Positions 18,615 through 28,300 of a stretch of 64,000 bases of DNA are shown piece after piece. Position numbers and translations under genes: made by a program. Position 1 is the first letter of the stretch, and every line of letters begins with the position of its first letter. The notes under the pieces were generated by a model. That model saw only the letters and a list, made by a program, of their open reading frames with translations. It made no database searches and was not told the origin of the DNA. The stretch spans positions 124,001 through 188,000 of the forward strand of contig JAJDZX010000030.1 of the NCBI GenBank assembly GCA_022824395.1. The letters run 5' to 3'. Origin of the DNA: Alphaproteobacteria bacterium. GTDB lineage: Bacteria > Pseudomonadota > Alphaproteobacteria > TMED109.

Positions 18615-19078
18615 GTGCACAAGCGAATGGCCTGAGGCGGATCGGAACGATCGTGAACTGCACGAACGCCGTGATGTCGCGCGTTCCGGACGGGTTGCTG
18701 CAGCTTCTCGCGCGGGTGGCAATCGCGCCAACCTTCTTTCGGTCGGGACAGGCGAAGATCAGCGGCTTCTCGGTCAACGACAGCACGGTCTTTTTGTTCG
18801 AGCACGAGTTCGGGATGCCGTTTCCCGTTCTTTCGGCTCACCTCGCGGCGCTTGCGGAGAACATTCTTCCGGTCCTGCTGGTGGTCGGGTTCGCCACCAG
18901 GCTGTCAGCGCTGGCGCTGTTCGTCATGACCATCGTCATCCAGATCGTGGCGCCCCAGGGCTTCTGGACTTTCCACATTCTCTGGTTCGCAGTGCTGCTC
19001 TACGTGGTGGCGAGGGGACCCGGACCGGTGTCGGTTGATTACCTGATCGAACGGGCCTATCGGAACCGGACTGCGTAA
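18611..19078 (+). CDS. DoxX family membrane protein
   Basis: A 155-residue inner-membrane protein with about four hydrophobic segments and the DoxX-type start R-V-A-I-A-P-T-F-F-R-S-G-Q-A-K. DoxX proteins commonly close bufferin operons and are thought to take part in redox or membrane steps; the exact role is unknown. The ATGA overlap with bufC and the lack of a gap place it in the same operon. Confidence 0.85.
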   Translation: MSAQANGLRRIGTIVNCTNAVMSRVPDGLLQLLARVAIAPTFFRSGQAKISGFSVNDSTVFLFEHEFGMPFPVLSAHLAALAENILPVLLVVGFATRLSALALFVMTIVIQIVAPQGFWTFHILWFAVLLYVVARGPGPVSVDYLIERAYRNRTA

Positions 19079-19257
19079 TTGGCCCTGCAACAGCGTCCTC
19101 AGTCGGGCTGACCGAGCCCATCCGCACAGGTCCCAACGGCGGCGGAGCGCCGGGCGGGACACGCCGCCTCCGGCCGGGCGCGGGCGGGTGGGCAAACCGG
19201 CACGTCTGTTCCCGGATTGCGGGCGCCCGTCCCGGTACCTGGCCAGCCGGTCGATGA

Positions 19258-20649
19258 CTACAGGGGGCCACCCCGGGCCTTGAGCAACGCGGCGAATTCG
19301 CGCCGCGTCTTCGGGCCAAACGTCAGGAAATGAGGGTCAGGGGCGGACCGATACTGGGCGCGCTGTTTGCCGACGCGGTCACGGCCTGCCCTCTGCCGCA
19401 CTTCCTCTGCATCGATTCCGTAAACCCTGGCCGCGTTGAGACCAAAGATCCGTGCCCGCAAGGCGTCGGTCATCGGGGCGTAGCCGTGCGCCTCCTGCAG
19501 GGCCTCGGATATCTGGAACGTGCGGAAGGCCTGGATCTGGTCCTGCGGTGAGCCGTACCAGATGCAGTCGGAGCCGTAGAGCACGTTTTCCTCGCCGATA
19601 TGCTTCACGAGCTTGCCGACCACGTGAGCGGCGCCATCAGGGTCCCGCATCAGGAACCGCCAGGTGCTGCCGAGTTCCGCGTACACGTTGGCGTTCCGGC
19701 CGATCCCGCTTTCCTCGATCGAGCGAATCAACTCGTCGACGCCCTCGCCACGGTCCGGATCATACGGCCCCTCGGACTGGCCGCTGATGAACCCTGAGTG
19801 ATAGACGAGGAAATTCACGTCGGGGAACATCCTGGCGGCCGGCCCGATATCAGTGCACAAACTGTGCTGGTAGGACCGACGGCCAAACGGCAAGCCCTTG
19901 TGCACGCAAATGTTCTTGACTCTGAGTGCGCGTGCCTTCTCGATCAGCGCGAGGCCCGGCCCGGGCTCGTGCAGGAAGAACCCCGGCGCGCCGTCGGGGC
20001 CCCATTGCGTGTACGTCTTCCAGGCGGACACCCCCCAGCGCTCGGCCAGTTCGTCCATGCCATCCAGGTCACCGTCCTGGTTGGGATTGACGCGGCCGTG
20101 AATCAGCAGGCGATGGCTTCCTTCCATGGCCTCGATGATGCGGCGGGTTTCGTCTGCCTCCTCGATCGTCAAGAGCTCCCGTTCACGATTCGACGGAATG
20201 AAGGACAGCACCATCATGTCGGTGTCGGAATCCAGGAAGATGTCCTTGATGAACGCTTCCGATCCACCAAGCCCAACCTGCCCGAGCCCGTTCTGGCCCA
20301 CGAAATGCCCCTGGACATCGAATACGAACTCGCGGCCTTCGAGGCTTTCCGCCGCCGCTTCCACGTCGAGAGCAGCGACTTGCGGAACATCGAAGAAACC
20401 GCCCGTGTGTCCCGCATCGGCATTCGCGCGGTTGAACGCGAGCAGCGCCGTCGCCGCACCGGCTGAGGACACCAGGAATGCGCGCCGGGACGATCCAAGA
20501 CGCCGGGCATGCTCGTTCACCCATTGGTGCGCCAGACGATTGGCACTGCGATTTATTGAGTCCAGCGGTACCGGAACAAACTCACCATTCGAGGTGGAAT
20601 CGACTTTGATCGGCAGTCTCGTGCCGTCCGGGTCGTTCCGAAATTTCAC
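19258..20649 (-). CDS. Tat-exported amidohydrolase family protein
   Basis: A 463-residue protein of the amidohydrolase 2 type (TIM-barrel metal hydrolase or decarboxylase). A twin-arginine signal (S-S-R-R-A-F-L followed by a hydrophobic A/L stretch, about residues 54-75) sits unusually far in, after a 50-residue N-terminal region. The first metal motif, normally D-x-H-x-H, reads D-V-Q-G-H here. The later ligands look present: I-C-V-H-K-G, V-Y-H-S-G and G-S-D-C-I-W. The reaction is not predictable. An internal start near the twin-arginine motif is possible. Confidence 0.8.
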   Translation of the reverse strand: MKFRNDPDGTRLPIKVDSTSNGEFVPVPLDSINRSANRLAHQWVNEHARRLGSSRRAFLVSSAGAATALLAFNRANADAGHTGGFFDVPQVAALDVEAAAESLEGREFVFDVQGHFVGQNGLGQVGLGGSEAFIKDIFLDSDTDMMVLSFIPSNRERELLTIEEADETRRIIEAMEGSHRLLIHGRVNPNQDGDLDGMDELAERWGVSAWKTYTQWGPDGAPGFFLHEPGPGLALIEKARALRVKNICVHKGLPFGRRSYQHSLCTDIGPAARMFPDVNFLVYHSGFISGQSEGPYDPDRGEGVDELIRSIEESGIGRNANVYAELGSTWRFLMRDPDGAAHVVGKLVKHIGEENVLYGSDCIWYGSPQDQIQAFRTFQISEALQEAHGYAPMTDALRARIFGLNAARVYGIDAEEVRQRAGRDRVGKQRAQYRSAPDPHFLTFGPKTRREFAALLKARGGPL

Positions 20650-21053
20650 GAAGACCTCCCATAACCAAGCATGTCGCCACTCACCTTACGCACGCTGCCA
20701 AACTGTGGCCACCTGATCTCGTTATCGCCCTTGCAAATGCTCTCCCGGCTAAAGAATGCCTACCGGCATGCCTCCGCAGCTCCGCTCGCCCAGCGGCGGA
20801 TGCACCGACATCAACCGAAGCCTGCCACGATCGTCGAACCGCCTGTTAAACGGTGGCGGCCGGTACCGGCCGCCACCCAAGAACTTCCTGATTACTGCAA
20901 CGAGAGAATCACCTCTCCCCCTGCGCGTGTTGGGTCTCGAGCCCCGTTCCCTGCCGGCAGCACTCAGCTACAGTCGACGGGCCTCCAAACGAAGCCCGCC
21001 AGCAGCTTCAGCAGGCCGGTCCGGGGATTTGCTGACTGCGTGCGCGACGGCCG
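20650..21053. other. Intergenic region with large palindrome
   Basis: Four hundred bases between the porin and the amidohydrolase genes. They contain the 26-bp perfect palindrome at 20852-20877 and presumably the amidohydrolase promoter. Open frames here show no domain. Confidence 0.5.
20852..20877 (-). terminator. Perfect 26-bp palindrome, probable porin terminator
   Basis: The half-site GGTGGCGGCCGGT meets its exact reverse complement with no loop bases, giving a 26-bp perfect inverted repeat. It lies 176 bases beyond the porin stop; on the minus strand it is followed by GTTTAAC, a short T-rich run, so an intrinsic terminator is plausible. A protein-binding site is the alternative. Confidence 0.5.
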
Positions 21054-21761
21054 TCAGAAGCCCCGGGAAATTGATATCCCGGCAATCTCGTCCCCCGGAC
21101 TGGATGTCACCGAATCGCCGCATTTTGGATCGCGGTCACCCCGGCCCGAATAGAACGCGCTCAGCCCGAAGCCCTGGAACGAAGTGTCCACAGAGAAATG
21201 GTACCAGTCGTAGTCGTCGCAACCTCTCCGCTTGTTGTCCTGGCCGAACGTGGCCGAGACGCTGACAGGGGAATCGCCGAAGGGGACGGTGATTCCGACC
21301 TGTGGACGATTGTGCCCGCTGGTGTTCCCTGCTCCCTCGTTATCACCCCATTTGGGAAGACCAAGTCTTGCCCAGGCGCTGGCCATACCAAGATCCGCAC
21401 TCAACTTGAGGCGAAGTTCCACCAGGTTGTTTCCGTGGGTCGCGCCCGGGTACGTCAGGTAAAGGAAGTCGACGTTCCACCCAACGTTCCCCATCAGCGA
21501 ACCGCCGCAGCCGGTCTCGTAATCGATCTCGGTACCCTTATACTCGTCACCGGTACCCGACGCCCAGAAACCCACGTAACAGTTTGCGAAGTTGTAGTAC
21601 ATGCTGCCCTGCAGCACAGGACGCTCATTCGACTCGGAACCACCCTGCCAAGCGTAGTGGGAAGCCAGCTTGAGGCCGCCAGAAAACTCTGCATTTGCTG
21701 CCCCGTGCAGCGAGACACTGAGGAAGGCGGCAAGAATTCCGATACCAAGCGACTGTTTCAT
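21054..21761 (-). CDS. TorF-family putative outer-membrane porin
   Basis: A 235-residue outer-membrane beta-barrel protein. The signal peptide covers about 1-24 (AANA-EF). The mature start F-S-G-G-L-K-L-A-S-H-Y-A-W-Q-G and the alternating aromatic strands fit the TorF family, and the chain ends in G-I-S-I-S-R-G-F with the C-terminal Phe needed by the BAM machinery. Four cysteines are unusual for a porin. A strong AGGGGGA ribosome site lies 7 bases before the ATG. A minus-strand TTGACA at 21894-21899 could be its -35 box, although no good -10 follows. Confidence 0.82.
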   Translation of the reverse strand: MKQSLGIGILAAFLSVSLHGAANAEFSGGLKLASHYAWQGGSESNERPVLQGSMYYNFANCYVGFWASGTGDEYKGTEIDYETGCGGSLMGNVGWNVDFLYLTYPGATHGNNLVELRLKLSADLGMASAWARLGLPKWGDNEGAGNTSGHNRPQVGITVPFGDSPVSVSATFGQDNKRRGCDDYDWYHFSVDTSFQGFGLSAFYSGRGDRDPKCGDSVTSSPGDEIAGISISRGF

Positions 21762-22066
21762 GATCTGTTCCCCCTATGAACGGCGCCTTGGCCCGGGAAA
21801 GTACCATCCGTCACGCGCTGAACCAGCTGGACAGAAGCGGTCGCCTCTTCCGGTGCACTTCGGCTGAGATTCCCTACTATCCTAGTGCCGTTTTGTCAAG
21901 TAATGCGATAGGTTAAGCCGCGCTCCCCCCACTGTCGCACCAAGAAGGTGCGCCCCCGCCTAGCGCGAAAAGCCGGTCGGCTACGCGGGTAATGCGCAAG
22001 AACAGGCGGGATTCGACCGGGCAGGAGATCAAGTACAGCCGGGACGAAAAAACTACGTGCCCATGC
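21762..22066. other. Intergenic region upstream of the porin
   Basis: About 305 bases holding the porin leader and a minus-strand TTGACA (21894-21899). Open stretches extending from the DUF1499 region have no protein character. Confidence 0.5.
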
Positions 22067-22843
22067 TCAGAGCGACTCTTCCAGAGCATCAAGATATGCG
22101 TGGATACGCGCTGCGTTGATCCCGACGTCGCTGCGGCCGACCCGGCTGAGGGAGCGCACGTCCACCCGAGACCCCGCGTCGCCGTCGGCCGCAAGTACCC
22201 GGACCACGATGTCGTCCTTGAAGCCGTACCAGGTCGACGTGTCCGTCGCCTCGATCCGGCCCAGCGCGCGGTCTGCCGCCACGATCTCCCATTCCATGCT
22301 TTCGGCGACCTCGAGGGCGCGGTCATACGCCGTCGGGGGGGCCGCCTCCACGAGCAGTGACGTGAGGTCGGGATACCCGCATTCCTGCTGACGGGCGACC
22401 GGTTCGCCGGCGTAGTCGTGGGGATTGGCGCCCTCCGCCTCGCGCGTCGCAACCACCGCGATGAAAGCGGGCGGATTGACGGTGTCCGTCGTGATGTCAT
22501 GGATGAACGGTACGCTCTTCACGGTCACCCACTGCTGGTAAATCGTGTGGCAGCTGTAGCCACCGGCGACTATCCCGATCACCGACAGCACCATGCCCGG
22601 CACGCTGCCTGGAAGGCTTCGACCAAGGCCGATCAGCGAGATCGCGCCGCCGGCAAACGCGGCGTAGGCGGCATATTCCGTGAGCGTCAGCAACGCGAAC
22701 CCAACCGACCACAGCCCGAGACGGTAGCCGAGCGCGGCTCCCATCATCGCGACCGCTGCCAGCATCGCCACTCCAAACCCAAGAAGGGCAATTCGCGAAA
22801 TCGGTGCACGGGCGCTCGAATTGGTTTCGCGTTGTTCGCTCAT
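22067..22843 (-). CDS. DUF1499 membrane protein
   Basis: A 258-residue inner-membrane protein. Three hydrophobic segments lie between about residues 18 and 105. A soluble C-terminal DUF1499 domain follows (from about 125), with the typical N-P-P-A-F-I, T-W-Y-G-F-K-D-D-I-V-V-R and D-V-R-S-L-S-R-V-G-R-S-D-x-G-x-N-A-x-R-I motifs. The function of DUF1499 is unknown. It stands alone on the minus strand, with no close partner. Confidence 0.88.
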   Translation of the reverse strand: MSEQRETNSSARAPISRIALLGFGVAMLAAVAMMGAALGYRLGLWSVGFALLTLTEYAAYAAFAGGAISLIGLGRSLPGSVPGMVLSVIGIVAGGYSCHTIYQQWVTVKSVPFIHDITTDTVNPPAFIAVVATREAEGANPHDYAGEPVARQQECGYPDLTSLLVEAAPPTAYDRALEVAESMEWEIVAADRALGRIEATDTSTWYGFKDDIVVRVLAADGDAGSRVDVRSLSRVGRSDVGINAARIHAYLDALEESL

Positions 22844-23076
22844 GGTCCTCTCCCCATCGCTATCGCCGCCCTACCCCGAGGGCCAACGGCACAGCGGATG
22901 CCGCTGCACGGCAACGAGCATACCGCTCACCTCCTCGACGTCCCCCTGCACCTGTTCTGGCACCGTGGACGTCAAGTCCGCCGCGCTTTGGCCCGGGCGC
23001 GCAACGGGTGGTTCGCTGTGGGCCGGGATGGAGACCGGAGGCCGGAACCTGCTCGGCGGCAACGGGCACCCGCTTG

Positions 23077-23865
23077 TCATGAATGCCCGGCAGCTTCGCC
23101 GGTGCAGGTGGCCCTGATGGACGCAGCTCCATCACGGAAAGCCTGTTGCAGCAGCCAGGCGTCTCCCGAATAACAAAGGAAATCCACGCCAGCGTTGAAC
23201 AAGGCCGGTGCCGCCGAAGGATCCATGATCAGACGACCCAGCGACTTGTTGTGCCGACGCGCAGCTGCTTCGGTACGTGCGACCGCATCCTTGAACTGAG
23301 GATGATCAAACTCGCCCGGTATCCCCAGGCTGACACTCAGGTCGAAGTGCCCGATCCAGAGCAGGTCGATGTCCGGGAGTGCCGCGATGGCGTCGATATC
23401 TTCGGCCGCCCCCTTGGTCTCGACCAGCACCGCCAGCACCGTCCGGTCATTGGCCGCCGAGAACTTGCCGGCCACCGGCCCTGCCGTGAAGCGGTCGTGC
23501 TGAATGCTGAGGGCTACTCCCCGTTCTCCCTCCGGCGGGTACTTGGACACCTGGATGAGCGCCTGCACATCGGCCAGCGATTCCGCCTTCGGCACCATGA
23601 CGCCTTCGGCGCCGGCGTCGAGCGCCCGGTTGACGTGGTGCCCCTCGCCGGACGGGACCCGTACCAGCGTGGGCAACCCGGCCGCCTCCATGTAACGGAG
23701 CGCGGCCTTCAGCGCATCCATGCCGAAACCGCTGTGCTCGGTATCGAGGAAGGCAAAATCGCAACCGGCTGCCTTCAGCACATGGCCGATGCCGGGCGAG
23801 TTGAACTCGATCACGAACGTCCCGGTCTTCAACGACCGGGACCGGGTCATCTCTTTGAGGGTCAT
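23077..23865 (-). CDS. HpcH/HpaI aldolase family protein
   Basis: A 262-residue class II (metal-dependent) aldolase that would split a 2-keto-3-deoxy or 4-hydroxy-2-oxo acid into pyruvate and an aldehyde. The motifs are present: F-L-D-T-E-H-S-G-F-G near 35-44, G-A-x-G-V-M-V-P-K-A, the metal Glu in L-V-E-T-K-G-A and the metal Asp in W-I-G-H-F-D-L-S. The true start is the ATG at 23865, where homology begins; the longer open frame upstream is not coding. The sugar acid or aromatic pathway it serves is not shown by its neighbours. Confidence 0.88.
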   Translation of the reverse strand: MTLKEMTRSRSLKTGTFVIEFNSPGIGHVLKAAGCDFAFLDTEHSGFGMDALKAALRYMEAAGLPTLVRVPSGEGHHVNRALDAGAEGVMVPKAESLADVQALIQVSKYPPEGERGVALSIQHDRFTAGPVAGKFSAANDRTVLAVLVETKGAAEDIDAIAALPDIDLLWIGHFDLSVSLGIPGEFDHPQFKDAVARTEAAARRHNKSLGRLIMDPSAAPALFNAGVDFLCYSGDAWLLQQAFRDGAASIRATCTGEAAGHS

Positions 23866-24301
23866 GGTGATTCCCTTTCGCCTGCGCGGTGCATCTGGGG
23901 TTAGGTGAAGCGTTCCCGTATCTGCAAGCCTGCAAGGATCCGATCTCAAGCCTCGGCGGTCGAGACCAGTACCGGAACCTGACAGGATGAACCTGCAGTC
24001 GACGTGGGCGCGGCCAGAAAGGGAAGAATAATGCCCTTCCCGGAACACGGGATCGTGTGACGGCGTCCGCCGCCCGGGCCTGATTCGCGCAGGCCACACG
24101 AAGCGCCGCCGGACGCGTGATCTACTCTGACCGCGAACGCCTGGCCCCGGCAGGGCCGGGCGGCCTCGCAATGGCGACTCGGGCAAATTACGATGATGCC
24201 GACTCAGCCAGCGGCGGCCGTTGGGTCCGTCGGCAGGACCGCCATCGTGGCAGGGCGGTTTTGGCCGTGCTCTATGCCCGACCGTGGCGACGCCGGGCGG
24301 C
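23866..24301. other. Intergenic region upstream of the aldolase
   Basis: About 436 bases without a supported gene. It must hold the aldolase promoter; no clear boxes, repeats or RNA structure were seen. Confidence 0.45.
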
Positions 24302-25324
24302 TCACGCGCCCAGCGGGCGCGCCACTCCGGTGTTGTCCACGACGCGGGCACGCACGTTCGGCAGACCGGCTGCGACCTCCGCAGCCGCCGGTTCCGGCAT
24401 GACCGCAAATGCGGTTGCCAGCGCGTCTGCCTCGGTGGCAGTCCCGGCAATTACGGAGACGCTGCGGTGGCGATGGGCAGACCGTGCCGTGGCCGGATCG
24501 AAGATGTGATGCCACTCCCCTTTCGCGTCGAACCGCGTGCCGTAGCCGCCGGACGTGGCGATGGCCTCGTCGCTGAGCGGCAGCGTCTCAACCAGGGCCT
24601 CGCCGCCGGGGTCGGGGATCCCGATCCGCCACGGACGGCCCTCCGGGTGCTCCCCGAGCGCACGTGTCTCGCCCAGCTCCACCAGCACGTGCTGGAGGCC
24701 ACCTTGCCGGAGACGGTCGGCCACGCGGTCCGTGATGAAGCCCTGGGCGATTCCGTTCAGCGTCATGGCCATGCCGGAGCGCACAAACCGGATGGCCCGG
24801 GCCGAGGCATCCACCCCCCGCCAGTCCACGAGCGTACGGATTCGGTCCAGCGACGGCGGCGGCGGCGGCGTTCCCGCGGTGCGGAAACTCTCGGCCATGA
24901 CGTCCCAGATCGGCTGGACCGTCGGGTCGAAGGCGCCGCCGCTGAGCGCCGATACCCGGACAGATTCGTCAAGAAGCTGCACGAAGGCCTGATCGGGGCT
25001 GTCAAGACGGCCCGTGCGGTTCAGCCGCGAGATCGCCGATCCCGACCGGTGCAGGCTGAACTGGTCCTCGAAGAAATGGATGTCGTCGGCCACCCGTGCG
25101 AGCAGCCCCCGTGCATGTGCGGGATCCTCGTCGTAGAGCACGATCCGCGCCGGTGAACCCAGGGCGAGCCCGCTCCATTCCACGGGCTTGAGTTCGCGCG
25201 AACCGCCCAACAGCAGCGCACCCCCTCCCAGCGTAAGCCCGCCGGCGGTGGCCCCGAGGATGGTGATCGCGCGGCGACGGCTGACCCCGTTGGCGGCGCG
25301 CGGTGAAATACGTGGGGAAGGCAT
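24302..25324 (-). CDS. apbE: FAD:protein FMN transferase (ApbE)
   Basis: A 340-residue periplasmic enzyme that attaches FMN to Thr or Ser of target proteins. A twin-arginine signal is visible at residues 16-40 (S-R-R-R-A-I-T-I-L-G-A). ApbE motifs occur in order: F-S-L-H-R-x-G-S-x-I-S-R-L-N, G-G-A-F-D-P-T-V, N-G-I-A-Q-G-F-x-x-D, V-E-L-G-E-T, and H-H-I-F-D-P-x-T. The metal-binding late motif (I-A-G-T-A-T-E-A-D-A-L-A-T-A) is intact. It follows the RND pump gene by 6 bases, so it is probably cotranscribed with it. No flavin-acceptor protein is evident nearby. Confidence 0.93.
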   Translation of the reverse strand: MPSPRISPRAANGVSRRRAITILGATAGGLTLGGGALLLGGSRELKPVEWSGLALGSPARIVLYDEDPAHARGLLARVADDIHFFEDQFSLHRSGSAISRLNRTGRLDSPDQAFVQLLDESVRVSALSGGAFDPTVQPIWDVMAESFRTAGTPPPPPSLDRIRTLVDWRGVDASARAIRFVRSGMAMTLNGIAQGFITDRVADRLRQGGLQHVLVELGETRALGEHPEGRPWRIGIPDPGGEALVETLPLSDEAIATSGGYGTRFDAKGEWHHIFDPATARSAHRHRSVSVIAGTATEADALATAFAVMPEPAAAEVAAGLPNVRARVVDNTGVARPLGA

Positions 25325-25330
25325 GAAGTC

Positions 25331-28300
25331 CTAGACCTCCGACGGCTGGGGCGCGTGGACCGGCGGCAGCACGTCGGGTTTCGGCCCCGCGGCACGCGGC
25401 TCCGCGGCCCTGCTCATTTCACCAGAGACAAAGATCCGCAGCATGGGCGGCACAATAATCAAAGTGATCACAGCTGACAGCGTCAGGCCTCCGACCACGA
25501 CCGAACCTAACCCGCGATAGAGCTCCGATCCCGCCCCCGGGAAGAGGACCAGGGGCATCATCCCGGCGACCGTGGTCAGCGTGGACATGAAAATCGGGCG
25601 CACCCGGTTCCGGGTCGCCTCGACAATCGCCGCGCGCGGTTGCAGGCCCTCTTCGCGGATGTGCAGCAACGACTGGTGCACGAGCAGGATGGCATTGTTC
25701 ACCACGATGCCGATCAGGATGACGAATCCCAACATGGTCAGCATGTCGAGTGGCTGCACCGTGTAGAAGTTCAGAACCCACAGGCCGATGACTCCGCCCG
25801 CCGTCGCCGGAGGCACGGACAGCATGATCACGAACGGATAGAGGAAGCTGGAGAACAGGACCGCCATCAGCAGATAGACGATCGCCACCGCCACAATGAG
25901 ATTGCCCACCATCGCGTTCCACGTCTGGGTGAGCTCGTCCGCGGTTCCGGATATCTCGATCTTGACGCCCGGCGGCAGCCCCTGCGCCTCAAGCGGGGCG
26001 ACAACCTCGGCGGCAACCGTCTCGATTGCCGCCTCGAGCGGGATCTGGTCAGAGGGCCGCAGCTGGAGCGTAATCGTGCGTTCCCGCTCGATGTGCCGGA
26101 TTTCCGTGGGGCCGGACGTCACCAGGACATCCGCCACCGATCTCACCGGGAGGATCTCGCCGCTCTGGGTCACGACCGGAAGGGTCTCGATGCCCTGCGT
26201 GTGGTCGATGTCGTCCTGAGTACCCTGCAGCGTCAGGTCAAGCCGTTCGGAGTTGACCGTGACTTCCGCGACCCGGAGCCCGGAATTGAAGGCGTCCACA
26301 CTCATGGCGAGTTCGCGTGCCGTCACACCGTTGTCGGACAGGCGCACCCGGTCCGGACGAACCTGCACCTCGGGCGACCCGAGGTCGAGACCGGGGATGG
26401 GACGCATCTGATTCCCCTGGTCGCGCGGGAATGCCCGGCCGATCAGGCCGGCGGTCTGCTGCGCAACGGCCACCACGTCTTCGAGCGTCGGCCCCCCGAT
26501 ATCGATGTCGATCGCTCGACCGCCCCCGAAACCACGCTGAAACAGGCTTGGCTGGGTAAAGAAGCCGAACGTGCCCGGTTCGCCGAACAACGAGCGCGTC
26601 AGCACCGGAATGAGCTCGCGCACCCGCGTTTCCTGAATCGCGCTCGCGCCGAAGAAGGTCCGGCCGTCACGGATGGCCACGAAGAAGTAATTCCTAATCT
26701 TGGGCGGCTGGCCCGGCTCAGCCTCGGGACCCGTTTCACTGGCCCAGAGGGGCCGGACCGGCACCTCCACCCGCTCGGCAATCTCGGTCAGGGTCTCGAG
26801 GTTGTAGCCTGGCGGCGGGAGCATGACGCCAAAGATCAGGTTCCGGTTGCCTTCGGGCAGGTACTCCAGCTTCGGCAGCAGCTGCCAGCTCACGAACAAC
26901 GCCACCGTCGCGACGCTCAGCGCGATGGCAGCCGACGCGATCCGCGAACGGAGCACGAAGCCCACGTACCCGGTGAAAAAGCGGGCGATGAGCCGGGGAA
27001 TCCAGTCGATGGGGCCGAGGCTCACGCGACGGTACCCTCGGCCCGGGCCAAGCAGCCAGGTGGCGAGGGCCGGAATCACCGTCACCGAAACGAGCAGGGA
27101 CATCAGGACGGCCACCGAGATCGCCACGGCAATATCGCGGAACAACTGGCCCGCCTCGAGTTCCATGATCAGGATCGGGATGAAGACCAGCACCGTGGTG
27201 AGGGCGGACACCATCACGGCCGACCAAACCTGGCGGGTGCCGTCGTACGCCGCCTCGGCACCCGTTCGGCCGCCCTCCCGGAGCCGGTAGATGTTCTCCA
27301 GCACGACGATGGCCGCGTCGACCACCATGCCGACGGCAAACGCGATCCCGGCCAAGGAGATCACGTTGAGAGACCGGCCCAACGCGGCCATTGCCACGAA
27401 GGACGCCACCACCGAGACGGGGATCGCCAGCCCAATAATCACCGTCGCGCGCCAGGAGCGAAGGAACAGCAACAGCACCACCACGGCGAGCAGGCCGCCG
27501 ATCCAGATGTTCTGTCGGACCAGCTCGATCGCCGAATCGATGTAGATGGTTTCGTCGTAGACCTGCTCCATAAGGAGGCCCACGCTGGGCAACGCGAATT
27601 CGTTGAGCTCGGTGATCGCTTCCCGCACCCCGTGCATCGTGTCGATGATGTTCGCGCCGCTCTGGCGCAATGCGTTCACAGCCAGGGCCGACTCGCCGAG
27701 AAACCGGATGTCGGCCCGCGGGGTCTTGTAGCCAAAGCCCACGGTCGCGATGTCGCCGACCCGGGTGCGCCCGATCCGACCGGATTCGGTTTCATCGGTC
27801 ACAAGCACGACATCCCGGACTTGTTCCGGGGTCTGGAGCTCGCCCTCGGCCCGCACCACGTACCGGCGCTTGCCCTCGTCGACATCCCCGGCGGACACCG
27901 AGGCGTTGGCCAGCCGCAGCGAATCCACCACCGCCGGGACTGTGAGACGGTGCGTGGCCAGCTGCTCCGGCCGCACGGTGACCTGCAGCTCGCGCTCCGT
28001 GCCGCCATACAGATTGGTCCGGGCAACGCCGGGCACCCGTTCCAGACGGTCCTGGATCACGTCCTTGACGAAGTCGCCGTAGGTCGAGATGGGGCGCTCG
28101 TTGCCCTGGGTGCGCGTGAGAACGAACCAAGCGACCGGATTATCGTCGAGGCCGGCGGTATCGAGCTGCGGTTCGCCGGCATCATCCGGGTAGTCATCGA
28201 TCTGGTTGAGGCGGTTGGAGACAAGGAGCAGCGCCCGGTCCATGTTGATGCCGACGTTGAACTCCAAGCGCACCTCGGCCTGCCCGTCGCGCGAGGTGCT

